Shown piece by piece: positions 1 through 9,066 of a DNA stretch of 52,732 nt (position 1 is the first letter of the stretch; every line of letters starts with the position of its first letter). The stretch is taken from assembly GCF_040654855.1 (NCBI RefSeq), contig NZ_JBFAIU010000014.1, positions 1-52,732 on the forward strand, in the 5' to 3' direction. Origin of the DNA: Asanoa sp040654855 (lineage in GTDB: Bacteria > Actinomycetota > Actinomycetes > Mycobacteriales > Micromonosporaceae). The notes beneath the pieces were generated by a model. That model was not told where the DNA came from, did not search any database, and saw only the letters and a list, made by a program, of their open reading frames with translations. Position numbers and translations under genes: made by a program.

Positions 1-92
1 GGTCGTAGCGATCGGCCCCCCCGACTAAAATCTCGGCGACATTGTGCGGCTGCTTGTCCTGGTTGGATGGCGTAACCTGGCATCTTTATCAA

Positions 93-123
93 ACGGCCCG
101 CTCCCGAGGTGGGAGCGGGCCGT
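93..123 (-). terminator. Rho-independent-like terminator of the first LPXTG gene
   Basis: A perfect 13-bp inverted repeat (93-105 paired with 111-123) with the 5-base loop gaggt lies just past the stop codon of the minus-strand gene ending at 141. On the minus strand the stem is followed by TTTGAT, a short T run. Seen directly; termination is inferred. Confidence 0.8.
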
Positions 124-140
124 CAATACTGCTTTTGTCT

Positions 141-1286
141 TTACGCGTCCGGGGTCACCGTGACGATGCGACGCCGCCGCGCGAGGAAGAACAGCACCGC
201 GCCGGCGATGACCACCGCGCCACCGACGCCGCCGATGATGCCGGCCGCCGGGCCGGTGACCGGCAGGCCGCCGCCGCCACCCTCGCCGCCGGCCGCGGCG
301 ACGAACACGCCGAACTCGTCGGTGTTGTCGGTCGCGTCGATGTCCTTGAAGTTCTCGGGCAGCGCGACCTCCGCCTTGGGGCCGGCGTTGCGCGCCGCCG
401 CCGCCGGGACCTCGACCTCGGCCTCGTCGATCGCCGCGGCGGTCACCGTGCCGTGCAGGGTGGCCGGGGCCGGCGCGCTCTCGTCAACCTTGACGGCCCA
501 GAAGAAGTTCGGCACGCCGTCGCCGGAGTGCATGCCCCACGGCACCAGCTCGAGGGCCGCGTATGCGCAGGTCGCCGTGCGCTTGTCGGCGCTGAACTCG
601 CACTCGGGCTCGGGCTCGGTGAAGGTCACGTGCTGCGGGAGCGACACGGTGACCTTGACGCCCTTGGCGGTCTTGTCGCCGTAGTTGAGGATCTGGACCA
701 GCACGAACGACTCGGTGCCCGGCACCACCGGCTCACCGGTGAAAGCGTCCTCGTCGGCGTTGTAGCCGTAGACGTCGTGCGCCCACACCCGCAGGTCCGC
801 GCCGCTCTCCTCGCTGAGGACGATCTCGGCGGTTGCCGAGTTGTTGGCCTCGTTCTTGTCGGTGCCCGCGTGCTCGATGGTGACGGTCACGCTGCCGGCC
901 GAGCCGGTGGCGTCGGTCTTCTTCGTCATCGGCAGCTCGAGGTCGTATTCGGCTCCGGCGGGGATGGGGTCCGCCAGCGAGCAAACGATCTTGCCGTTCT
1001 CCGGCCCGCCACACAGGTCCTCTTCGCCGAACTGGATGAGATCGTTCAGGACCTCGCTCACGTCGAACGTGACCACAACGCCCTGCGCGTCGCTCGGGCC
1101 TGCGTTGGAAAGCGAAACGGTCGGGAACTTGCCCTCGGCGTTGGCGGCGATCGTGGTGCCCTCGAGCTTGACGCCCAGGTCGGCGGTGTCGTCAGCGAAC
1201 GCGGGCGCGGTGAACGCGACGGACGCCGCGACAGCCGCTGCCGCGGCCACGCCCGCACGCAGCAGGACGCGGTTGCGAAGCTTCAT
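141..1286 (-). CDS. LPXTG-anchored cell-wall surface protein
   Basis: A 381-residue exported surface protein. It begins with a basic, hydrophobic signal peptide ending near AFA-DD. The body is Ala/Val/Glu-rich and looks like repeated Ig/DUF11-type beta domains. The C-terminus is a full sorting signal: a Gly-rich spacer, LPVTG at residues 341-345, a hydrophobic segment and an RRRR tail. A sortase would cut between T and G and join the protein to peptidoglycan. I chose the ATG at 1286 because GGGGGA lies upstream; an in-frame TTG directly before it would add one residue. It is a tandem paralogue of the gene at 1508-2704: both contain a D-L-x-V-W-A-x-D-V-Y motif and the same anchor. No sortase gene is in the window. 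The ligand is unknown. Confidence 0.88.
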   Translation of the reverse strand: MKLRNRVLLRAGVAAAAAVAASVAFTAPAFADDTADLGVKLEGTTIAANAEGKFPTVSLSNAGPSDAQGVVVTFDVSEVLNDLIQFGEEDLCGGPENGKIVCSLADPIPAGAEYDLELPMTKKTDATGSAGSVTVTIEHAGTDKNEANNSATAEIVLSEESGADLRVWAHDVYGYNADEDAFTGEPVVPGTESFVLVQILNYGDKTAKGVKVTVSLPQHVTFTEPEPECEFSADKRTATCAYAALELVPWGMHSGDGVPNFFWAVKVDESAPAPATLHGTVTAAAIDEAEVEVPAAAARNAGPKAEVALPENFKDIDATDNTDEFGVFVAAAGGEGGGGGLPVTGPAAGIIGGVGGAVVIAGAVLFFLARRRRIVTVTPDA

Positions 1287-1457
1287 CAAAGTCCCCCGTG
1301 GGGTGAAGGAAGGGAATATGAGCGGGGACAGTAGCGAGCCGCGATATCCCTCGCCGCCCCGATGTGACCTGCGAACCTAAGAAAGCCCAAAGGCTTCGGG
1401 ACATTGACCGAACGGTCGACTCACAGGAAGCTCACAGTGACACCACAGTGACCGGAA

Positions 1458-1497
1458 ACGATGTGAGGGCGGGGCTCGCGCCCCGCCCTCACATCGT
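1458..1497 (-). terminator. Strong hairpin terminator of the second LPXTG gene
   Basis: A perfect 17-bp inverted repeat (1458-1474 with 1481-1497) with the 6-base loop ctcgcg lies 10 bases past the stop at 1508. TTT follows the stem on the minus strand. It separates the two LPXTG genes into independent transcription units. Confidence 0.85.
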
Positions 1498-1507
1498 CGT
1501 TGGTCGC

Positions 1508-2704
1508 TTACTCGGCCGAGAACGTGCGGCGCCGGCGGCTGGCCAGCAGGAGCACGACGCCCGCGAGGAGGATGGCCGCACCGGCGCCGGCGATCAGCGC
1601 CGTCTGCGGGCCGGTGACCGGCAGGCCCCCGTCGCCACCGGCGTTGCCACCGCCCGGCACGTCGGGGTTGCCCGGCACGCTCGGCGTCGGCGTCGGCGTC
1701 GGTGTCGGGGTCCCGGTCGGCGCGGTGCCGACGAACACCTCGAACCGGGCCTGGTTGTCGGCCTCGTCGGTCTCGGTGAACTGCTTGCGCTGGCCCTGGG
1801 TGGCCATCCGCGCCTCGTCACCCGCGGGTTCCGCGTCGGTGGCGCCCGGGTCGAGCCCGATCGCGTTGATGACGCCGCCGGTGAGCACGCCGACCGGGGC
1901 GTCGTCGGCGACCTTGACGGTGATCTCGGGAAGCAGCACCTCGCCCGGCTTGAGCACGACCTCGTCGTCCTCGCAGACGATGCCGTTGATGCCGTCCTCG
2001 CGCACTTCGCAGCCGTTCGGCATGGACGCGACGGACACGTGGTCAGGCAGCTTCACCGCGTAGGCGATGCCGACCACGCGCGCGCTGCCGTCGTTGAAGA
2101 TCGCCGAGTCGAACGGCGCGGTGCCGCCCGGCGGGACCGGCGCCCGGGTCTCCTCGCCGACCTCGTCACCGTCGGCCACGACGCCGGCGTAGACGTCCTG
2201 CGCCCACACGGTCAGGTCGTAGCCCTTCGGTGCGACCGTGACGTCGACGTCGGCGTGGTTGTTCGCCTCGTCGGTGTCGCCCGGCACGATGGCGTCGACG
2301 GAGAAGTAGCCGCCCTCGCCCTTCCGGCCGTTGGCGTTGAACAGCGGAATGCCGATGACGACGTCCTGGCCTGCGGCGATGTCACCGATCGGGCAGGCGT
2401 AGGCGGCCGGGCCGGCCTTCGTGCAGCCCTCCGGCTGGACGAAGCCAACCTTTCCCTTCAGGTTGGACAGGTCGACCTTGACCGAGACGTCGCTCGCGTC
2501 GACGTCGCCGAAGTTGCGCAGTTCCACCTGGAACGGCTTCGCCTTGGCTTCCTTGACGCCCTTGGCGATGACGGTGCTGATGGGGGTGACGGCGACGTCC
2601 GGGCCGTCAGCCGCGTATGCCGGCCCGGCGACGGCGAGGAGGCCGACCGACAACACGGTGGCCGCACCGGCGCGGACGAGGGCGGCGCGCAAACGGGAGT
2701 TCAT
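1508..2704 (-). CDS. LPXTG-anchored cell-wall surface protein (paralogue)
   Basis: A 398-residue exported wall protein. The ATG at 2704 has a good Shine-Dalgarno (GAGGAA, about 5 bases away); the frame stays open further upstream but the signal peptide starts here (basic residues, hydrophobic core, cut near AYA-AD). Two or three beta-rich domains follow, including the D-L-x-V-W-A-x-D-V-Y motif shared with the neighbour at 141-1286. A TPTPTPTPTP linker, probably wall-spanning, and a Gly-rich spacer precede LPVTG at residues 361-365, a hydrophobic helix and RRRR. Its own terminator lies downstream. Function beyond surface display or adhesion is not readable. The pair looks like a duplication that has diverged strongly. 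Confidence 0.88.
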   Translation of the reverse strand: MNSRLRAALVRAGAATVLSVGLLAVAGPAYAADGPDVAVTPISTVIAKGVKEAKAKPFQVELRNFGDVDASDVSVKVDLSNLKGKVGFVQPEGCTKAGPAAYACPIGDIAAGQDVVIGIPLFNANGRKGEGGYFSVDAIVPGDTDEANNHADVDVTVAPKGYDLTVWAQDVYAGVVADGDEVGEETRAPVPPGGTAPFDSAIFNDGSARVVGIAYAVKLPDHVSVASMPNGCEVREDGINGIVCEDDEVVLKPGEVLLPEITVKVADDAPVGVLTGGVINAIGLDPGATDAEPAGDEARMATQGQRKQFTETDEADNQARFEVFVGTAPTGTPTPTPTPTPSVPGNPDVPGGGNAGGDGGLPVTGPQTALIAGAGAAILLAGVVLLLASRRRRTFSAE

Positions 2705-3038
2705 CTGTTCCTCGTGGGGGCTGAGAGGCAAATGTTGCCTGTGTGACGCACGGGAATGGGAACAGCGCACGGTAACCGGACAACCCCGCGCGGCGCTAGA
2801 CCGGGATGGGCACAAAACGCCGAGGCGGGATGGTTTCCCATCCCGCCTCGGCTTTATATGTACGACCGCTCTGGCGGTCGGCGTCTCATGAGCGCGCTTC
2901 GGGTCGCTCGGGTGGCGACGTCAGGGACGCTATCGACCGCGCAAAACCGCTCGCTAGCAAGCGGCACGATTCGTGTGCTGACCGTTGCCGAAATGTTGCC
3001 GAAGGCCGTGCTGAAACGTTTTCAGCGCGCTCCGCTTC
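2705..3038. other. Intergenic region with bidirectional hairpin
   Basis: These 334 bases hold no convincing gene on either strand. They contain the promoter region of the LPXTG gene starting at 2704 and the hairpin at 2819-2852. The remainder (2853-3038) is lower in GC than the flanking genes, and I see nothing else definite in it. Confidence 0.6.
2819..2852 (-). terminator. Bidirectional-looking terminator downstream of mqnC
   Basis: A perfect 15-bp inverted repeat (2819-2833 with 2838-2852) has the loop tttc. T runs flank both sides: GTTTTG on the minus strand and tttata on the plus strand. It lies about 190 bases past the mqnC stop, so it probably ends mqnC transcription before it reaches the LPXTG promoter. 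Confidence 0.75.
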
Positions 3039-4229
3039 TCAGTGGAGCTCGACCAGCGGCAGCGGCGTGCCGACCCCACCACCCGGCATCGCGATCGACG
3101 AGAAGTGCGAGACGACGCGCTTGTCGGTCGGGTCGTCGGCCGGCGTGTGGTGCACCCGCAGGTGGTGGTAGAGCGTGTCCCGCTGCGCGGGGATCCGGCC
3201 CGCGGACCGGATCATCCAGATCAGCTCGTGCAAGTTGGACCGATGCCGCGCACCGGCGGAAGAGATGACGTTCTCCTCCAACATGATCGAACCGAGATCG
3301 TCGACGCCCATGTGCAGCGCGAGCTGGCCGACGTCCTTGCCGGTGGTCAGCCACGACGCCTGCAGGTGCGGGACCGTCTCGAAGAACAGCCGGGCGACCG
3401 CGATCAGCCGGAGATACTCCAGCGTGGTCGCCTGCGTACGCCCCTTGAGGTGGTTGTTCTCGGGTTGGTAGGTCCAGGGGATGAAGGCGCGGAAGCCGCG
3501 GGTGCGGTCCTGCACGTCGCGGATCATCCGCAGGTGCTCGATCCGCTCGGCGTTGGTCTCGCCGGTGCCCATCATCATCGTCGCGGTGCTCTCGAGGCCG
3601 AGCGTGTGCGCGATCTCCATCACCTCGAGCCAGCGCGCGCCGGACTCCTTCAGCGGCGCGATCGCCCGCCGCGGCCGGTCGGGCAGCATCTCCGCACCGG
3701 CGCCGGCGATCGAGTCGAGACCGGCCGCCTTGATGCGGGAGATCGCCTCGTCGAGGCTCACGCCCGAGACCTTGGCCATGTGCAGGATCTCGGACGGGCC
3801 GATCGAGTGGATGACCAGCTGCGGGTACGCGGCCTTCACGGAGCTGAACAGCTCCTCGTAGTACTCGACGCCGTAGTCGGGGTGGTGCCCGCCCTGCAGC
3901 ATCACCTGCGTCGCGCCGAGCTCGACGGCCTCGCCGCAACGGCGAAGGATCTCCTCGGTCGGGTGCGTCCACCCCTCGGCGTGCTTCGGCGCGCGGTAGA
4001 AGGCGCAGAACTTGCAGGCCGTCACGCAGACGTTGGTGTAGTTGATGTTGCGGTCGATCAGGTAGGTGACGATGCCGTCCGGATAGCGGCGGCGGCGCAC
4101 CGCGTCGGCCGCCTCACCCAGCGCATGGAACGGCGCCTCGGTGTAGAGCAGCAGCGCCTCCTCGGCGGTGATCCGCCCGCCGTCAGCGCCCCGCTGCAGT
4201 ACGTCGTTGATCTCCCGCCGGTTCTCCAC
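3039..4229 (-). CDS. mqnC: Dehypoxanthine futalosine cyclase (radical SAM)
   Basis: This 396-residue cytoplasmic enzyme should convert dehypoxanthine futalosine to cyclic DHFL in the futalosine route to menaquinone. The [4Fe-4S] motif CxxxCxxC is at C68, C72 and C75 (CVTACKFC), preceded by NINYTNVC. MqnC-type stretches follow, such as QGGHHPD, MMMGTGET and PENNHLKGRTQAT. I chose the GTG at 4229, which gives a short leader before the conserved GGRIT region as in the family. Another in-frame GTG at 4265 would add 12 residues. The gene stands alone, divergent from the SNF2 gene with about 85 bases between starts. It resembles mqnE in this window (28837-30006), but the motifs assign it to MqnC. 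Confidence 0.93.
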   Translation of the reverse strand: MENRREINDVLQRGADGGRITAEEALLLYTEAPFHALGEAADAVRRRRYPDGIVTYLIDRNINYTNVCVTACKFCAFYRAPKHAEGWTHPTEEILRRCGEAVELGATQVMLQGGHHPDYGVEYYEELFSSVKAAYPQLVIHSIGPSEILHMAKVSGVSLDEAISRIKAAGLDSIAGAGAEMLPDRPRRAIAPLKESGARWLEVMEIAHTLGLESTATMMMGTGETNAERIEHLRMIRDVQDRTRGFRAFIPWTYQPENNHLKGRTQATTLEYLRLIAVARLFFETVPHLQASWLTTGKDVGQLALHMGVDDLGSIMLEENVISSAGARHRSNLHELIWMIRSAGRIPAQRDTLYHHLRVHHTPADDPTDKRVVSHFSSIAMPGGGVGTPLPLVELH

Positions 4230-4314
4230 GCACCCGAGCCTAACCCGCGCCGAAGAGGCAGCCACGCGGACCGCGCGGGTAGTGTCGAGCGTCGCGTAGA
4301 AGGGGTTCGTCAGG

Positions 4315-7149
4315 GTGCAGGTGGTTCACGGCTTCTGGGCCGACGGGCGGTTGGGGCTCTGGGGCGAGATCGCGCCACCCGACGTTCCCGGCGAACCGGT
4401 CACGCTGACGCTCACCCTGCCGGTCGACGACACGCTGGCCCCGGTGCCCGTCGAGGCGCGGCTGCTGTCGCCCGCCGAGGCGCTCGACCTGCTGGACGGA
4501 CTGTCGGACGATCCCGACTGGACACCCGGCGGCGACCTGCGTTACCTCGCGGTCGTCGCGGCGTACGCCCGCGGCCTGCTCCGCCGTGGTCGCCTGCTCC
4601 CGGCGCTGGTCACCGCGGCCGGCGCGCACACCGCCCGCTGGCGCCCCGTGCTCACCGGCCGGGACGCCGCCGCGTTCCGCGAGCTGGCCGCCGCGCTGCC
4701 GGACGCGGTCCGGGCCGCCGACGGTGCGCCGCCCGGCGAGGTGCTGCGCGGCCTGCTGGCGGCGTTCACCGACGCGGCCGCGCGCCGCGCCTTCCCCGAC
4801 CGCCTGCTGCTCGGCCACCGCCCCGGGCCGAAGGCGCCGGTCGCGGACCGGTGGATGCTGGCCCTGACCGCCGCCGACCCGACGGTGACGGTGACGACGG
4901 CGCAGCGCCCGGAGCTGGCCGCGCTGCGGACGGCCCTCGACGGCTGGCACCGCGCGGCGCACCAGGCCAACGAGCCCGTCCGGGTCTGCTTCCGGCTGGT
5001 CGAGCCCCTGCCGACCACGGACCGGTGGGACCTCGAGTTCGCGCTGCAGTCGGTCGACGACCCGTCGCTGTACGTGCCCGCGGAGGTCGTCTGGGCGGGC
5101 CAGCGCGTGCCGGGCCTGCCCGCCCGCCCGGACGAGACGCTGCTCGCGGGGCTCGGTCGCGCGGTGCGCCTGTTCCCACCGCTGGACGAGGCCCTGCGCG
5201 AGGCACAGCCGACGGAGACGCGCCTGGACACGGCGGCGGCGCACACGTTCTTACGCCAGGCGGCGCCGTTGCTGCAGGCGGCCGGCTTCGGGGTGCAGCT
5301 CCCGGCGTGGGCGGGCCGCAAGAGCCTGGGCCTGAAGCTGACCACGCGCGCGAAGTCGGCACCGGGCGGCAAGGCGCTGGCCGCGCAGGGCGTCGGCAAG
5401 GACCAGCTGGTCGACTTCACGGTCGACCTGATGGCCGGCGACGAGGAGATCAGCGCCGCGGACCTGCACGACCTGGCCCGCCTCAAGGTGCCGCTGCTGC
5501 GGGTCAAGGGCCGCTGGGTCGAGTTCGACGACAAGCAGCTCTCGGCGGCGATCCGGGCGGTCGAGCAGCACCGCACGGGCGAGATGACGATCGCCGAGGT
5601 GCTCAGCCAGGTGGCCGCGGGCGGCGACGAGGAGCTGCCACTGGTCGCGGTGGACGCGGACGGCTGGCTGGGCGACCTCCTCGCGGGCGACGCGGACCAA
5701 CGCCTACGCCCGACCCCGACACCGGAAGCCTTCCAGGGCCGGCTGCGCCCGTACCAGGAACGCGGCCTGTCCTGGCTGGACTTCCTGACGCGCCTGGGCA
5801 TCGGCGGCATCCTCGCGGACGACATGGGCTTGGGCAAGACCGCGCAGACGTTGTCGTTGCTGGTCAGTGAGCGGGAGCGTGGGGCCGTCGGTGCCACGTT
5901 GCTTGTTTGTCCTATGTCGCTCGTCAGTAACTGGCGCAAGGAGGCCGAGAAGTTCGCGCCCTCCCTCGACGTTTACGTGCATCACGGTGCTACGCGCGAG
6001 GTCGCGCGGCTCGCGGACGCCGATCTCGTGATCACCACCTACGGCACCGCCCTGCGGGATCTCGCGGCACTGCAGGCCGTCGAGTGGGGGCGGGTCGTCT
6101 GTGACGAGGCGCAGGCCATCAAGAACTCCGGCACCCGGCAGTCGCAGGCCGTGCGGGCCATTCCCGCCCGAACCCGGCTCGCGTTGACCGGTACGCCGGT
6201 CGAGAACCATCTTGCCGAGCTCTGGTCCATCATGGACTTCGCGAACCCTGGGCTGCTCGGGCCCGCGAAGATCTTCCGGCGGCGGTATCAGGAGCCCATC
6301 GAGGTGCGGCAGGACGAGGACGCCGCGGCCGCGTTGAAGCGGGCCACCGGGCCCTTCGTGTTGCGGCGGTTGAAGACCGACAAGACCATCATCTCCGATC
6401 TGCCCGACAAGTTGGAGATGAAGGTCTGGTGCCCGCTGACGCCGGAGCAGGCCGCGCTCTACCAGGCCGTCGTCGACGACATGCTCAACAAGATCGGGTC
6501 CAGCGCGGGCATCGAGCGGCGCGGGAACGTGCTGGCCGCGATGACCCGGCTCAAGCAGGTCTGCAACCACCCCGCTCACCTGCTGCGCGACGGGTCCAAG
6601 CTGGCCGGGCGGTCCGGCAAGCTCGCCCGGCTGCAGGAGCTGGCCGAGGAGATCGTCGAGGAGGGCGACAAGGCGCTGGTCTTCACGCAGTACGCCGAGT
6701 TCGGCTCGCTGCTCCAGCCCTATCTCGCCGCCCATCTGGATCGGCCGGTGCTCTGGCTGCACGGCGGACTGTCGAAGCAGAAAAGGGACGAGCTGGTCAC
6801 CCGGTTCCAGAGCGACCCCGAGCCGATGATCTTCCTGCTGTCGCTCAAGGCCGCCGGCACCGGGCTCAACCTGACCGCGGCCAACCATGTCATCCACGTC
6901 GACCGGTGGTGGAACCCGGCGGTCGAGGACCAGGCCACCGACCGGGCGTACCGGATCGGCCAGGCCCGCAACGTCCAGGTCCGCAAGTTCGTCTGCACCG
7001 GCACCATCGAGGAGCGGGTCGACGAGATGATCGAGCGGAAGAAGGCCCTGGCGCAGCGCGTCGTCGGCACCGGCGAGGAGTGGCTGACCGAGCTGTCCAC
7101 CGAGGAGCTGCGCGACCTGTTCGCGCTCGACCCGAAGGCGGTGGGCTGA
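4315..7149 (+). CDS. SNF2-family DEAD/DEAH-type ATPase (helicase-like)
   Basis: A 944-residue protein of the bacterial SNF2/Rad54-like family, a DNA-translocating ATPase. The N-terminal ~450 residues are the SNF2-associated domain seen in actinobacterial homologues. Helicase motifs follow in order: Walker A DDMGLGKT at 502-509, motif II DEAQ at 597-600, motif III LALTGTPVEN, a C-terminal lobe with VFTQYAEF, and motif VI RAYRIGQ at 877-883. The GTG start at 4315 has GAAGGGG upstream. The stop overlaps the next start (TGATG), so it is translationally coupled to a SWIM zinc-finger protein, a recurrent pairing in actinobacteria. A role in DNA repair or chromosome remodelling is likely but not proven. 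Confidence 0.9.
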   Translation: MQVVHGFWADGRLGLWGEIAPPDVPGEPVTLTLTLPVDDTLAPVPVEARLLSPAEALDLLDGLSDDPDWTPGGDLRYLAVVAAYARGLLRRGRLLPALVTAAGAHTARWRPVLTGRDAAAFRELAAALPDAVRAADGAPPGEVLRGLLAAFTDAAARRAFPDRLLLGHRPGPKAPVADRWMLALTAADPTVTVTTAQRPELAALRTALDGWHRAAHQANEPVRVCFRLVEPLPTTDRWDLEFALQSVDDPSLYVPAEVVWAGQRVPGLPARPDETLLAGLGRAVRLFPPLDEALREAQPTETRLDTAAAHTFLRQAAPLLQAAGFGVQLPAWAGRKSLGLKLTTRAKSAPGGKALAAQGVGKDQLVDFTVDLMAGDEEISAADLHDLARLKVPLLRVKGRWVEFDDKQLSAAIRAVEQHRTGEMTIAEVLSQVAAGGDEELPLVAVDADGWLGDLLAGDADQRLRPTPTPEAFQGRLRPYQERGLSWLDFLTRLGIGGILADDMGLGKTAQTLSLLVSERERGAVGATLLVCPMSLVSNWRKEAEKFAPSLDVYVHHGATREVARLADADLVITTYGTALRDLAALQAVEWGRVVCDEAQAIKNSGTRQSQAVRAIPARTRLALTGTPVENHLAELWSIMDFANPGLLGPAKIFRRRYQEPIEVRQDEDAAAALKRATGPFVLRRLKTDKTIISDLPDKLEMKVWCPLTPEQAALYQAVVDDMLNKIGSSAGIERRGNVLAAMTRLKQVCNHPAHLLRDGSKLAGRSGKLARLQELAEEIVEEGDKALVFTQYAEFGSLLQPYLAAHLDRPVLWLHGGLSKQKRDELVTRFQSDPEPMIFLLSLKAAGTGLNLTAANHVIHVDRWWNPAVEDQATDRAYRIGQARNVQVRKFVCTGTIEERVDEMIERKKALAQRVVGTGEEWLTELSTEELRDLFALDPKAVG

Positions 7150-7970
7150 TGCCGGTCGGTCCCGACGGCTGGTTCGAGGGCGGCAAGGCGATCAAGGTCG
7201 AGGGCGGCATCAAGGCCCGCTCGCGCCGCGGCCGGATCGGCGAGGAGTGGTGGTCCCGCCGGTTCATCGACATCCTCGAGGGCATCTGCGACAAGGGCCG
7301 CCTGGAGCGTGGCCGCCGTTACGCCCGCGCCGGCCAGGTGCTCGACCTCGACCTCGAGCCCGGGCGGGTGCGCTCCCGGGTGCAGGGTTCGCGCACCGAG
7401 CCGTACCAGGTCGAGATCAAGATCCCGGTGTACGAGCCGGAAGCCTGGACCCGCGTGGAGGAGGCGCTGGCCGACCAGGCGGTGTTCCGGGCCAAGTTGC
7501 TCGCTGGCGAGATGCCCATCCAGATCCTCGCGGTCTTCGACGACCTCGGCCTGCCGCTGTTCCCCACCGACCTCGACATGAGCTGCACCTGCCCCGACTG
7601 GGGCTTTCCGTGCAAGCACCTCTCCGCGGTGCTCTACCTGCTCGCGGAGGCGTTCGACGACGACCCGTTCCGGGTGCTCGCGTGGCGCGGCCGGCAGCGC
7701 GACGACCTGCTCGCCGCCTTGCGTGGACCGGTCACCGACGAGCCACCGGCCGACCCGCTCGACGTGCCGGACCGGCCGCTGACCGTCGACAACTTCTACG
7801 AGCCCGCCACGTCGCTGGCCAAGCTCAAGGAGCTGCCCGGTGGCGCGTCCGCGCCGCCGGAACTGCTGCTGCGTGTGCTCGACCCGCCGAAGGTGAGGGT
7901 GCGGCACATCCCGCTGGTCGACCTGCTGCGCCCGCTCTACCGCGGGCTCGGTGACGATCAGCCGTCGTAG
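7149..7970 (+). CDS. SWIM zinc-finger protein, partner of SNF2 ATPase
   Basis: A 273-residue cytoplasmic protein that starts within the stop codon of the SNF2 gene (TGATG). The SWIM motif CxCx6CxH is at C146, C148, C155 and H157 (CTCPDWGFPCKH) and should bind one zinc for DNA or protein contacts. The N-terminal part is basic (ARSRRGRIG) and reads WWSRRFIDILE, typical of this family. SWIM proteins are often encoded beside SNF2 ATPases and are presumed to load or target them. The 3' end overlaps the convergent paaE by 13 bases, leaving no room for a terminator. Confidence 0.87.
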   Translation: MPVGPDGWFEGGKAIKVEGGIKARSRRGRIGEEWWSRRFIDILEGICDKGRLERGRRYARAGQVLDLDLEPGRVRSRVQGSRTEPYQVEIKIPVYEPEAWTRVEEALADQAVFRAKLLAGEMPIQILAVFDDLGLPLFPTDLDMSCTCPDWGFPCKHLSAVLYLLAEAFDDDPFRVLAWRGRQRDDLLAALRGPVTDEPPADPLDVPDRPLTVDNFYEPATSLAKLKELPGGASAPPELLLRVLDPPKVRVRHIPLVDLLRPLYRGLGDDQPS

Positions 7971-9064
7971 TCGACGACCAGCTTGTCGCTGACCGGGCTG
8001 GACTGGCAGGTGAGCACGTAGCCGCGGGCGACCTCGTCGGGCTCGAGCGCGTAGTTGCGGGCCATCGTGACCTCGCCCTCGACGATCCGCGCCCGGCAGG
8101 TCGAGCAGACCCCGCCCTTGCAGGCGAACGGCAGCTCGGAGCGCACCCGCAGCGCCGCGTCCAGGACCCGCTCGTCGCGGCGCATCCGCAGCGTGGAGAC
8201 CCGGCCGTCGAGCAGCACGGAGACCTCGACCGGCGCGGCGTCGTCGGCGGTGCTCGCGCGGCGCGGCGGTTCGGGCACGTCGTCGACGTGGAACAGCTCG
8301 GTGTGCACGGCGCCGCCGGGGACGCCGCGGTTGGCGAGCACGTTGCGGGCGTCGGTGACCAGCCCGTACGGCCCGCACAGGAACCACTCGTCGACGCTGC
8401 CCGCGGGCACGAGCACGTCGAGCAGCCGGGCCAGCCGGTCGGCGTCGATGCGGCCGGAGAGCAGCTCGGACTCGCCGGGCTCCTGGGAGAGCACGTGCAC
8501 CAGGTGCAGCCGGGCGGCGTAGCGGTCCTTGAGGTCGCCCAGCTCGTCGGCGAACATCACGCTGCGCGCGTACCGGTTGCCGTAGAGCAGGGTGAACCGG
8601 CTGTCCTGCTCGACCGCGAGCGCGGTGGCGACCAGCGACAGCACCGGCGTGATGCCCGAGCCGGCGGCGATCGCGCCGTAGTGCCGCTGCCGGCCGGCCT
8701 CGAACGCGGACGTGAACTTGCCCAGCGGCGGCATCACGTCGATCGCGTCGCCGCGCCGCAGGGCGCCGGCCGCGTAGCTGGAGAACACCCCGCCGGGGAT
8801 CTCCTTGACGCCGATCCGGAGCACGCCGGCAGTCGACAGTTCCAGCGGCGTCGAGCAGATGGAGTACGAGCGCCGCGCGTCACCGTCGTCGACCTTGCGC
8901 ACGGTGAGGTGCTGCCCGGCCCGGAACGCGAACTGCTCGCGCAGCTCCGGGGGCACGGCGAAGGTGATCGCGACCGCGTCGTCGGTGAGCCGGTCGACGG
9001 CCGCGACGGGCAGCGGGTGGAAGACCGGGCGCCGGCGGGTCGGCCGGCTGATCGTCACGCTCAT
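7958..9064 (-). CDS. paaE: Phenylacetyl-CoA epoxidase reductase subunit
   Basis: A 368-residue cytoplasmic reductase that passes electrons from NAD(P)H to the PaaABC di-iron oxygenase. An FAD domain comes first (RRSYSICS near residue 90, FAD-binding), then the NAD domain (GSGITPVLS), then a plant-type [2Fe-2S] ferredoxin domain with ligands C315, C320, C323 and C353 (CKGGVCSTC ... C). The ATG at 9064 is 2 bases after the paaD stop. It is the last gene of paaABCDE and ends against the convergent SWIM gene. Confidence 0.93.
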   Translation of the reverse strand: MSVTISRPTRRRPVFHPLPVAAVDRLTDDAVAITFAVPPELREQFAFRAGQHLTVRKVDDGDARRSYSICSTPLELSTAGVLRIGVKEIPGGVFSSYAAGALRRGDAIDVMPPLGKFTSAFEAGRQRHYGAIAAGSGITPVLSLVATALAVEQDSRFTLLYGNRYARSVMFADELGDLKDRYAARLHLVHVLSQEPGESELLSGRIDADRLARLLDVLVPAGSVDEWFLCGPYGLVTDARNVLANRGVPGGAVHTELFHVDDVPEPPRRASTADDAAPVEVSVLLDGRVSTLRMRRDERVLDAALRVRSELPFACKGGVCSTCRARIVEGEVTMARNYALEPDEVARGYVLTCQSSPVSDKLVVDYDG

Positions 9065-9066
9065 CG

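Noticed and set aside
3042..5870. A 942-codon plus-strand open frame across mqnC and the SNF2 gene
   Set aside because: It is antisense to mqnC and out of frame with the SNF2 gene; composition is Arg/Gly/Ala-rich and without domains. High GC removes stop codons.
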